From: Dehalococcoidia bacterium
Lineage (GTDB): Bacteria > Chloroflexota > Dehalococcoidia > UBA3495
Length of the DNA: 17,336 nt
Reading direction: 5' to 3'
Assembly (NCBI GenBank): GCA_030753265.1
Contig: JASMCQ010000018.1
Location: 1-17,336, forward strand
Positions 7,265 through 14,087 of this stretch are shown here, one piece after another. The notes under the pieces are model-generated. The model was not told where the DNA came from. It ran no database searches and worked only from the letters and a program-made list of their open reading frames with translations. The translations under genes were made by a program, and so were the position numbers. The stretch's first letter is position 1. Every line of letters begins with the position of its first letter.

Positions 7265-7636
7265 CTATAATAGCCTGCCTAGATAGATGCCCAGCAGTGC
7301 TGCGGCCAGACCAACTACTATGCTGCCACTAATGTTGAGTGCCGCCCGCGTCAGGTCGCCGCTCTGTACGAGCGAGACAGTGGTTACCGTGAGTACCGAG
7401 AATGTCGTGTATGAGCCGAGGAATCCGATTGATGCAAAGACGCCGGCATTATTTGGCCAGGTTATGTGGTTCCCAGAGGCGGAAATGAATACGCCAAGCG
7501 AGAACGAACCCGTGATGTTGATGAAGAATATCCCCAATAAGGTGGGGCCAAGCAGCCTTGTCACCGTGATGTCCAGATAGTACCTGGAAAGAGCCCCCAG
7601 CGCGCCACCGACTGCTACCAGCAAGAATGGAATCAA
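7265..7636 (-). CDS. crcB: CrcB/Fluc fluoride ion channel
   Basis: This 123-residue, four-helix membrane protein exports fluoride down its gradient and works as an antiparallel dimer. Signatures are GGALGALSRYY (10-20), NITGSFSLGVF (40-50) and GFLGSYTTFS (71-80), which contains the conserved TTFS pore element. Length is standard for the family. The start is TTG 7636; the protein opening IPFLLVAVGGALGA is where family members begin. GAGG lies very close upstream and a 4-codon frame (MNEV) ends by overlapping the TTG, so translational re-initiation is possible. Only one crcB is present, consistent with a dual-topology homodimer. I found no fluoride riboswitch before it. Confidence 0.93.
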   Translation of the reverse strand: MIPFLLVAVGGALGALSRYYLDITVTRLLGPTLLGIFFINITGSFSLGVFISASGNHITWPNNAGVFASIGFLGSYTTFSVLTVTTVSLVQSGDLTRAALNISGSIVVGLAAALLGIYLGRLL

Positions 7637-8067
7637 ACCTCGTTCATGCCCCTTTGGAGTTCACCTGGATCGCAGAGAACGCCTCTAGCGGTGTGGCGAT
7701 CCATCGGATTCTATACTTGATTTCGTAGGGCTGCACCCCTCTACCGGTGCCGGGTGAATCCGAAATCCCGCGGTCGATTGGTCTTGCCCCATTTCTTTTA
7801 CCACAGATGACGCGGGTTTTACAGGGAAGCCAGCCGACGAGGCCGCCAGGGCCAAAGGCTCGGTGGGTCAGGTTCCCGAGCGCCCCATGAGGCCGCTCCC
7901 CATTGTCGCTCTGCCACCGCACCGCGACCACCGGCCCGTCGTTGAGAACCGAGTGATCTTCGCGAGCCTGGTCTTGGCAGACCAACGGTGAAGTAGACCC
8001 GGTGGTGTGCCGGTGGTTTCTGGAAGAACCAGGCGGAGGAGAGCGGCGAGGCTTTGGCCGCTGAACG

Positions 8068-8139
8068 AAAAGATGCCTCAATACTTACAGCTCTCTGGCA
8101 TCAATCTAGTGCCTAACTGCTGTATTGAGGCGTCTTTTA
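8068..8139. repeat. 17-bp inverted repeat, long hairpin
   Basis: AAAAGATGCCTCAATAC (8068-8084) is mirrored by GTATTGAGGCGTCTTTT (8122-8138) with a single G-T pair. The 37-nt loop can hold an inner GGCA/TGCC stem. The arms begin with A4 and end with T4, so transcripts in either direction would end in a stem followed by U residues. This is a shape seen in bidirectional terminators and in small palindromic mobile repeats. Confidence 0.6.
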
Positions 8140-8310
8140 CACACTCATACTACTTCAAGGGAGAGCAATATGCATGGTGGGCAACCAGCAATTCGGTGAG
8201 GGATTTCCCCCAATCCGCCGGCCGTCAGCCATCGTTCCTCGTCCACCGCCACGCCGCAGCCTGGGGCGAACTTGTCAAGACAAACTACGGCCGTCCGGAA
8301 TACCAAGCGG

Positions 8311-8460
8311 TCAACGACACCCGTCTTGCAGCCGCCGGGGACGATTCTTGCCGGGTCGCCGCGTTGAAATGCGCAGGGCTTCCTCCCAGAGCCGGAAAGG
8401 CCTCTCCTCACGCTGGAGCACCAACACCGCGAAGCCGGCCCGGCTGGGTTTTACTGACAT
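8311..8460 (-). CDS. Possible 49-residue hypothetical protein
   Basis: The ATG at 8460 is preceded by AAGGG at about 5 nt. The product begins MSVKPSRAGFAVLVLQREER, continues with a helical charged segment and ends in an Arg-rich tail. I do not recognise it. The LVLQREE phrase resembles VTVLQRDE in another minus-strand frame near 8620, hinting that both come from duplicated or decayed copies of one gene. Spurious coding is quite possible. Confidence 0.2.
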   Translation of the reverse strand: MSVKPSRAGFAVLVLQREERPFRLWEEALRISTRRPGKNRPRRLQDGCR

Positions 8461-8971
8461 CAGGCCCTTGCCGGTCCGGGAACCCCGGCGGTACTATGGT
8501 GTCCCAATCCCCTTCACGCCGGGTCGCTGGTCCTTCGACAAGCGGCCCGTTCTTTTTTGAGGTGAGTGCGGCTGCCGTGCTCGCAGGCTTCCGCGATGCC
8601 CAGCAACTCGTCACGCTGGAGCACCGTCACGGTGAGGCCCGCGCCAGGCGGTCAACGCCTCGCGGGCTTCCGGCGGGGGACCTCCCAGGCGCTCGATCCC
8701 CCATCCATGGGCACAACCGGCGCGAGCGTTAGCCGAAAATGATTCCAGGTCAGGGCCGGCCGATCGCCGCTGGGCCTTCCGTTTCGCGTCCAAGCCTCGC
8801 GCTGCACCGGTGCCAACGCTATCCACAAGTGTGCAATTTCCTCGCATCGATACAGGTGGAAGCCCCGTGTCCTCGGATGGTAGGCCAAGTTCATAGTATG
8901 TGTAGGGGCGTGCGAGTACGGTGTGATCGGCATCTTCAATAATAGAATTGATGTGTAGAGGAGAGTGGACA

Positions 8972-9214
8972 ATGGCCAAGCGTAATAAGCTCGTTGCGGG
9001 ACTGTTGGTCGGGGCCGCCATGGGGGCCGCCGCCGGGCTGCTCTTAGCGCCCAAGCCGGGGAAAGAGGCACGGCACGTCGTGGCGTCGCGGCTGGACAAT
9101 CTCCGGCATCAGGCGGGCAACCGCGTGCGCACCCTGCGCCGGAATAGGCCAGAGGAAAGAGAATCCTCGGCCCACACGAACTCATCGGACCAGCGGGTTG
9201 GAATCCCCGGCTAG
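8972..9214 (+). CDS. YtxH-like small membrane protein
   Basis: This 80-residue protein has one N-terminal glycine/alanine-rich membrane segment (residues 8-27, LVAGLLVGAAMGAAAGLLLA) followed at once by PKPGKEAR and a basic helical tail. That is the standard pattern of the YtxH/general stress protein family, in which the helix is followed by P-x-x-G-x-x-x-R. The family is associated with envelope or general stress, and its molecular activity is not known. GAGGAGAG upstream supports the ATG at 8972; the alternative starts 8948 and 8951 lie before that site. It faces the converging UroD-like gene, and its neighbours give no functional hint. Confidence 0.8.
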   Translation: MAKRNKLVAGLLVGAAMGAAAGLLLAPKPGKEARHVVASRLDNLRHQAGNRVRTLRRNRPEERESSAHTNSSDQRVGIPG

Positions 9215-9307
9215 CACCCTTCGATTCGCCGGTGCAAGCGTCTCCGGGAACCGGCAATCTTGCTGGCGAGACCGAGCCGGGAAGTGTTTTCAGAGAAGGC
9301 GTCCCGG

Positions 9308-9334
9308 AAAAACCCCCTTGTAAATGGGAGGGGG
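9308..9334 (-). terminator. Intrinsic terminator after the UroD-like gene
   Basis: Read on the minus strand: CCCCC (9334-9330), a 12-nt loop, GGGGG (9317-9313) and TTTTT (9312-9308). It begins 5 nt after the stop codon of the UroD-like gene, so it very probably ends that transcript. Confidence 0.7.
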
Positions 9335-9339
9335 TGGGC

Positions 9340-10338
9340 CTACGCCCCCTCCGCCGCCTGGCGGACGGCTCTGATGTTGGCCTCGGGTGATTCCGGCGTA
9401 TAGGTGCATCCGCTGCCCAGCATCCAGCCCTGAGTGCCCATGGCCTCTACCAACTCCCGCGTCGACGCGGCGAGACCTTCGGGAGTGCCCCCCACGAGTT
9501 CGCCCCGGTGTTGCAGTCCGCCGACGACCGTGCGGCCTCCGAGCAGCTTCTTCCCTTCGGCCAAGCTGGCGTTTCCCTGGCCTCGCGCATCCCAGTTGAC
9601 CGCCTGGGCGGGATAGTCGGCCAGATCGGAGAGCATGTTGTGGTCCCGGCACACGTGTAGGACGTTGAATTCGGCGTCGGCGAGAGCGTCCAGCACCTTG
9701 ACGTCGCTCGGCCGAGCCACCCGAAGGTACTCCTCGACCGGCATGCGGTCGGTCGTGGCCCAGGCGGTGGTGGCGTAGAAGAGGCCGCTGGCCCCCCGGT
9801 CAAGGGAGGCCCGTCCGAGGGCGATAGTCGACTCAGCGGCCACTTCCAGAGCGTACTGGACCTTGTCGAAGTGCTCCCGAACGTGCTCCTGGAAGATATC
9901 CTCCGAGGCGACCAGGCGAGAGAGGTTGGAGAAAGGGGTAAAGGCGGTTACCAGAAACGGGACCTGCCCACCCAGACCTTCGGCGATGAGTTCGAGGGCG
10001 TGGAGGTGCTCGGCCAGCGGACCCCGGTCGAGGGGCGGGACCTCCAATTTCAGCCAGTCGTCGGGCTCCTGAATCGGCACTTCCACCACCGTCGGAGGCT
10101 GGTCGCCGTCGTAGCGTATTTTGACACCCCAGGCCTCGGCGTGAATATACGCCCTGATGTTGACCTTCATGTAGTCCCAGTCGTAACGCTGCTGGAAGCC
10201 CAGCATGGCCGCGGCCAGCTCTTCAGCGGTCTTTTCCTCAGTGAAAAAGTGGCGCCACATGCTGATGGGAGGCCGGTCCACCTGCTGCCCGTTCAGGGCG
10301 GCCATCGTGCGCTCCCGATGCGTCATCTGTCCTGCCAT
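9340..10338 (-). CDS. Uroporphyrinogen decarboxylase-family protein (methyltransferase-like)
   Basis: The 332-residue product has the UroD TIM-barrel layout, opening with THRERTMAALNGQQVDRPPIS, the usual N-terminal signature of the MtaA/UroD superfamily. It carries H228-x-C230 in NVLHVCRDHN and C311 in LGSGCTYTPESP. This His-x-Cys...Cys set is the zinc site of MtaA/MtbA and related methyl-transferring members; true haem-pathway HemE lacks it. A corrinoid- or thiol-dependent methyl or C1 transfer is therefore likelier than porphyrin decarboxylation. GGAGGT (10345-10350 on the plus strand) sits 6 nt before the ATG. It lies 168 nt after the LLM gene on the same strand and may share its transcript. 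No corrinoid-binding partner protein is visible in the window. Confidence 0.85.
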   Translation of the reverse strand: MAGQMTHRERTMAALNGQQVDRPPISMWRHFFTEEKTAEELAAAMLGFQQRYDWDYMKVNIRAYIHAEAWGVKIRYDGDQPPTVVEVPIQEPDDWLKLEVPPLDRGPLAEHLHALELIAEGLGGQVPFLVTAFTPFSNLSRLVASEDIFQEHVREHFDKVQYALEVAAESTIALGRASLDRGASGLFYATTAWATTDRMPVEEYLRVARPSDVKVLDALADAEFNVLHVCRDHNMLSDLADYPAQAVNWDARGQGNASLAEGKKLLGGRTVVGGLQHRGELVGGTPEGLAASTRELVEAMGTQGWMLGSGCTYTPESPEANIRAVRQAAEGA

Positions 10339-10506
10339 GGGTTTACCTCCGCCTCTTGAAGAATGCCTGATCCGGACCGGTCCAATCGTTTCCCGGCTCC
10401 GGCCATCATACTAACACACGGGCTAACCCACGGGCCGCTGCCGTGGCCCCTTGCCGGCCAACTGGGAATCAGGGTGCATTGGAGGGCCACGGCGCGGGTT
10501 ACGATG

Positions 10507-11463
10507 TTACCGATCCGGCATCACGTGGGCGCCAAACCGCCGAATTTGTTCGGCTGATTCCGCCACCGGCCAGAGACAGACCTGTTTCGCCCCCGCCTCG
10601 ATCCATCGCGCCAGCAGGGCTTTGCACTCCTCGTAATCCCCCACCAGGTAGTGTCCGCTTCCGGCGTCGAAGGGAGCGCGGGCCGCCGCCTCGATGATGG
10701 GCGCCGCCAGCCGTCTGGCCTTTTTCCCGTCCTCGTCAATGAACATGAACATTGTATCGACGGCGTTGGGGAAGGCTTCCGGGTCCTTTCCCCGCTTCTG
10801 TAGCGCGACATTCAGCGATTGCAAGGCGGCGTGGAACTCCTCCGGTGTGGAGTGCAGGGCTGAGGCCACCCATCCGTCACCCAGGCGGGCGACTCGCTGC
10901 ATTCCTCCGGGGGAGCCCCAACTGGAAAGCCAGATGGGGGGGCACGGCTTCTGAACGCTGCCCGGAGATATGGTGACGTTTTCGAACGTGTAGTACGGGC
11001 CCCGGTGGGTTACCCCGGTTTCACTGAGAAGAGCCCGAAGGGCAACCACGCCGTCAACTAGCATCTTCCGGCGCTCCTCGAAAGGAATCCCCAGCGCGTC
11101 GAAGTCCGATTTGGTGGACCCCTCACCCACCCCGATAATCAAGTTACCGCCGCTCAGTATGTCGAGGGTGGCGAAGCTCTGGGCCAGGGCCACCGGGTGG
11201 CGAAGCGGCAGCCCCACAACGCCGGTACCGATGGTGAGGCCCAACTGCCCGGCCCGGCCGGCGACAGCCGCCAACAGCGCCATGCAGTCCATCCACGGGT
11301 CCCAGTAGACGATGTGGTCGGTGACCCAAATGCCGGAGAATCCGGCCGACTTGGCCGCCTCCACCGTCCCGGTCAGCAGGCCATGAGAAGCCGGCAGCGG
11401 ATCCCCGCCGGAGAGAGTCCGGGAGGGAAGGTGGACCCCATAGCTTACGGTGGGGGGGGCCAT
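10507..11463 (-). CDS. LLM-class flavin/F420-dependent oxidoreductase
   Basis: This 318-residue protein is a luciferase-like monooxygenase-fold (TIM barrel) enzyme using FMN or F420. Recognisable segments are GFSGIWVTDHIVYWDP near the start, TIGTGVVGLPLRHPVALAQSFATLD, and the LSGGNLIIGVGEGSTKSDFDALGIPFEERRKML region, which is near-universal in F420-dependent members. Length is standard. GGAGGAG ends 6 nt before the ATG at 11463. Such enzymes carry out hydride transfer or oxygenation of small organic substrates in the cytoplasm. The UroD-like gene follows on the same strand after a gap of 168 nt. Cofactor choice cannot be settled by eye; the family call is firm. Confidence 0.92.
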   Translation of the reverse strand: MAPPTVSYGVHLPSRTLSGGDPLPASHGLLTGTVEAAKSAGFSGIWVTDHIVYWDPWMDCMALLAAVAGRAGQLGLTIGTGVVGLPLRHPVALAQSFATLDILSGGNLIIGVGEGSTKSDFDALGIPFEERRKMLVDGVVALRALLSETGVTHRGPYYTFENVTISPGSVQKPCPPIWLSSWGSPGGMQRVARLGDGWVASALHSTPEEFHAALQSLNVALQKRGKDPEAFPNAVDTMFMFIDEDGKKARRLAAPIIEAAARAPFDAGSGHYLVGDYEECKALLARWIEAGAKQVCLWPVAESAEQIRRFGAHVMPDR

Positions 11464-11727
11464 GGCGCTCTCCTCCTGGCGAAGCGTTTCGACGGAGCGA
11501 TGGCCGGCGCCCGGAATTGGGACATGGGGGCAACCTGGCTAGCCGGCCCTCCGGTTCGAACCCTCCCAGCCCATTCCATGCAAGCAAAAGTGAAAGGAAT
11601 ACCGGCAGCAGCGTCATTCAGGGCTGCTAATCTCTGCTTGCTTATCCGTTCACGGTGACCATATAGTAACGGTAGCCGCCATAGCAAGGTGAGCGTTGCC
11701 ATTTCTGCACAATATGCGAGGGACTAT
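11464..11727. other. Divergent intergenic region
   Basis: This lies between the minus-strand LLM gene and the plus-strand unknown frame. It holds the plus-strand promoter candidate at 11638-11667 and a tRNA T-loop-like GGTTCGAACC at about 11562, which does not belong to a foldable tRNA. Confidence 0.5.
11638..11667 (+). promoter_or_regulatory. Candidate sigma-70 promoter
   Basis: TTGCTT (11638-11643), an 18-nt spacer and TATAGT (11662-11667). It points at the unknown reading frame that starts at 11728, giving a leader of about 55 nt. Confidence 0.35.
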
Positions 11728-11913
11728 ATGGCTGCAAGCGCTGAGAGTTCGCCCCAGACTTTCCTCGTTTCGATAGTGGATAAACACCTGCGCTTATCGG
11801 TGCGAAAGAGCTTTCTAGGGCGTCGCTATCTGTTGGAGGGAGACCTCCGATTTAGGGTCGGGCTACTTTCATTCATTGACGGCGGAGTAATTGGGTACCT
11901 GTTGCGGGGCTAA
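11728..11913 (+). pseudogene. Unknown protein, N-terminal part before an in-frame TAA
   Basis: I do not recognise this 61-codon frame. The ATG at 11728 has GAGGG at about 5 nt upstream. The product contains FLVSIVDKHLRLSVRKSFLGRRYLLEGDL-type alternating beta-strand residues, and no membrane segment. It ends with a TAA at 11911-11913, yet the same frame stays open for another 200 codons to 12513. It therefore looks like the first part of one gene of about 260 codons broken by a single nonsense change. Base composition is visibly less GC-rich than the flanking catabolic genes, suggesting foreign origin. Two separate small genes is the alternative. Confidence 0.4.
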
Positions 11914-12078
11914 CCGAATATCCTGCGAGTTCTTGCGACAGGCGACCCAAAAGGGCCTGGCACAATACCAGTTGAAACACTTTCGGACGTATTCCTTGAG
12001 GCGCTCTGCGGCCAAGCATCTGACGTCACTGTTCGACTGTCCCACCCGCCGTCCTTTTCTTCTCTCTACATAGTTCCT

Positions 12079-12513
12079 ATGGTTGTTAGTGAAGTAGGGG
12101 ATATAGCGATGGCTGCATCCGATCGGACAATCAAGCGCGGTGCAATGCAGCGAAGCGTAGAAGAATTTGATCTCTCATTGAGGCAGCGGTTGAACCGTGC
12201 CCGTGTGACCGATCTACAAGTAGCCACCGCCTTCGGTATCGCTGAATGCCTGCGCGGTGTTGCCGTAGGATACCATAAAGCGGACGTATTCGAGTCATGT
12301 TGGTCTGGCTCCTTTCTCACTGGGGATGCCACGCAACCTGACATCGCTGAATTCCCGGGAGGCTGGTCATTGTCCGTCCCGACAGATTGGAATGGACTCA
12401 TCCTGTCCGAAAGAGGCCGTATTATTGCGGCAGATATTCTTGCCTGGGCACAGACGACTGACCCGCCGAAACTATCAGAAACCGATCTCGAGAAGATTCA
12501 AGTTCAGACCTAG
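12079..12513 (+). CDS. Unknown protein, C-terminal part of the interrupted frame
   Basis: This 144-codon frame has no family I know. The product is soluble, with a helical charged segment (SVEEFDLSLRQRLNRARVTD) and a Trp-containing C-terminal half. ATG 12079 lacks a ribosome site; ATG 12109, preceded by GTAGGGG at about 8 nt, is a better independent start and would give 134 residues. The frame is open without a stop back to 11914, and that part (LRVLATGDPKGPGTIPVETL and onward) is also protein-like. It is therefore probably the downstream portion of the gene that begins at 11728. Confidence 0.45.
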   Translation: MVVSEVGDIAMAASDRTIKRGAMQRSVEEFDLSLRQRLNRARVTDLQVATAFGIAECLRGVAVGYHKADVFESCWSGSFLTGDATQPDIAEFPGGWSLSVPTDWNGLILSERGRIIAADILAWAQTTDPPKLSETDLEKIQVQT

Positions 12514-12824
12514 TGTGTAGCAACCCACCAACAGGACCCGAAGGAAACCCAGAGGCTGATTCCATGTTGGTTGGCGTTATGACAATGTTGCGCCCGGCCC
12601 GGCGCAAGACAGGCAGAGTGGGAATTCAAAACTTCTGGGCTATGTACACATTAGCCTACCAATCAGCCGACTGGCGCCGGACGGTGGCAACCGCCGGGGG
12701 AGCGGCGCCTGTCACACGGCGGCCTTCGGTCATTGCCTCGAATCTTGACAGGGAGCAGCCGATGGCATAGGTTACTGAGTGCCGAAGCCAACCGCAGCCA
12801 CGCCCGTTTATCGGAGGGAATCGA
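12514..12824. other. Upstream region of the CoA-transferase pair
   Basis: No gene seen. It holds the promoter candidate at 12745-12773, and GGCGCC occurs twice with GC-rich DNA between (about 12672-12708), which could form a stem. Confidence 0.4.
12745..12773 (+). promoter_or_regulatory. Candidate sigma-70 promoter for the CoA-transferase genes
   Basis: A perfect TTGACA (12745-12750), a 17-nt spacer and a weak TAGGTT (12768-12773). The expected transcript start would be about 45 nt before the GTG at 12825. Confidence 0.4.
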
Positions 12825-14087
12825 GTGGTCGAAGAGAAATCAGGCGTGGAACACCTTCTGAGCCCTTACCGGGTCCTGGACCTCACAGACGAACGGGGGC
12901 TCCTCTGCGGCAAGATGCTGGCCGACCTGGGCGCCGACGTGATCCAGGTGGAACCCCCCAGCGGCAACCCCGCGAGAAACCTGGGTCCCTTCTACCAGGA
13001 CGATGTCCACCCAGAGAAGAGCCTCTTCTGGTGGGCCTACGCCGCCAACAAACGGGGCATCACCCTGAACCTGCACACCGCCGGCGGCAGGGAACTGCTC
13101 CACCGGCTGGTAAAAGACGCCGACTTCCTCATCGAGTCCTTCCCGCCCGGATACCTGGAAGACCTTGGGCTGGGATACCCAGACCTGGAGGCCGTCAACC
13201 CGGGCCTGGTGATGGTGTCGATCACGGCCTTCGGGCAGGACGGCCCCTATGCCGCGTATCAGGCCCCGGATATCGTGGGCCTGGCCGCCAGCGGGATACT
13301 GTATCTCACCGGCGACAGCGACCGGCCCCCGGTGCGGGTAGGCTTCCCCCAATTCTACCTCCACGGCGCCGCGGCCGGCGCCGGGGGCGCCCTGATGGCC
13401 CACACCCATCGCGCCGTTACCGGCCAGGGCCAACACGTCGACGTGTCCTGCCAGCAGGCGGTGGCCAAGGCGCTGGCCAATGCCCCGCTAACCTGGGATA
13501 TCGACCGCGCAATCATCAAGCGGATGGGCGCTTTCCGCCAGGCTTCCAAGGACGCCACGGTGCGAATCACCTGGCGGTGCAAGGACGGCCACGTCAACTT
13601 CATGCTCCAGGGCGGGTCCACCGCGGTGAGCACCCGCTCCATGCTGGCCTGGATGGACGAGGAAGGCATGGGTGACGAAGACCTGAAACAGGTCAACTGG
13701 GAGGAGCTGGGCTTCGGCCAGGGCTCGGCGGAGGTGGCGGCGATGGCCGAGAAACCGCTGGACCGGTTCCTAATGAGTCATACCAAGGCAGAGCTAACGC
13801 GAGGAGGCTTCGAGCGCCGCATATTGCTCTCCCCGGTGGCTACCCACGGGGATGTCATGGACCACCCTCAGCTAGAGGCCCGAGGTTTCTTCAAGGAGCT
13901 GCACCACCCGGAGCTGGAGGCCTCGGTGACCCATCCGGGAGCGTTCGTGACGAACGAGGGAGAACCGCGGGTCGGATTGCGCCGGCGGCCCCCGCTCATC
14001 GGGGAGCACAACCGGGAGATCTACCTGGATGAACTGGGCCTCTCGGTGGAAGAGCTGATCGGCCTCAGGAGAGGGGGTGTGATCTGA
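12825..14087 (+). CDS. CaiB/BaiF class III CoA-transferase, catalytic-type subunit
   Basis: This 420-residue protein belongs to the CaiB/BaiF family, whose members move CoA between carboxylic acids through an enzyme-bound aspartyl anhydride/thioester. YRVLDLTDERGLLCGKMLADLGADVIQVEPP is the N-terminal Rossmann-like signature, followed by NKRGITLNL and ESFPPGYLEDLGLGY. In QAPDIVGLAASGILYLTG, D149 falls where Frc, CaiB and AMACR have their catalytic Asp. GGAGGG (12813-12818) precedes the GTG start by 6 nt. The stop overlaps the start region of a second, related gene, so the two products are probably made in equal amounts and associate. The substrate is unknown; possible partners are products of the nearby ligase or acids brought in by the MFS carrier. 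Confidence 0.93.
   Translation: MVEEKSGVEHLLSPYRVLDLTDERGLLCGKMLADLGADVIQVEPPSGNPARNLGPFYQDDVHPEKSLFWWAYAANKRGITLNLHTAGGRELLHRLVKDADFLIESFPPGYLEDLGLGYPDLEAVNPGLVMVSITAFGQDGPYAAYQAPDIVGLAASGILYLTGDSDRPPVRVGFPQFYLHGAAAGAGGALMAHTHRAVTGQGQHVDVSCQQAVAKALANAPLTWDIDRAIIKRMGAFRQASKDATVRITWRCKDGHVNFMLQGGSTAVSTRSMLAWMDEEGMGDEDLKQVNWEELGFGQGSAEVAAMAEKPLDRFLMSHTKAELTRGGFERRILLSPVATHGDVMDHPQLEARGFFKELHHPELEASVTHPGAFVTNEGEPRVGLRRRPPLIGEHNREIYLDELGLSVEELIGLRRGGVI

Larger units (their letters stand above)
7637..8971. other. 1.3-kb region without a convincing gene
   Basis: Long frames on both strands here have Arg/Pro/Ser-rich, shadow-like composition and poor initiation sites. Items that stand out are the 17-bp inverted repeat at 8068-8139, a 49-codon minus frame at 8311-8460, and protein-like stretches on the minus strand in different frames between about 8530 and 8900 (for example GLTVTVLQRDELLGIAEACE and RCEEIAHLWIALAP). 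The last look like the wreck of one or more frameshifted genes. Confidence 0.4.

Noticed and set aside
7637..7800. Fluoride riboswitch before crcB
   Set aside because: I looked for the crcB-motif core (GATG...CTGATGxCTCCTAC) on the minus strand and found only a loose GATGG-CGCC resemblance, with no second half.
8007..8732. 241-codon plus-strand frame
   Set aside because: It crosses the 17-bp hairpin, is Arg/Ser/Pro-rich without any recognisable segment and lacks a ribosome site.
11540..11580. Possible tRNA, suggested by GGTTCGAACC and a CCA nearby
   Set aside because: The palindrome resembles a T loop, but the flanking stem does not pair and there is no anticodon arm or acceptor partner on either strand.
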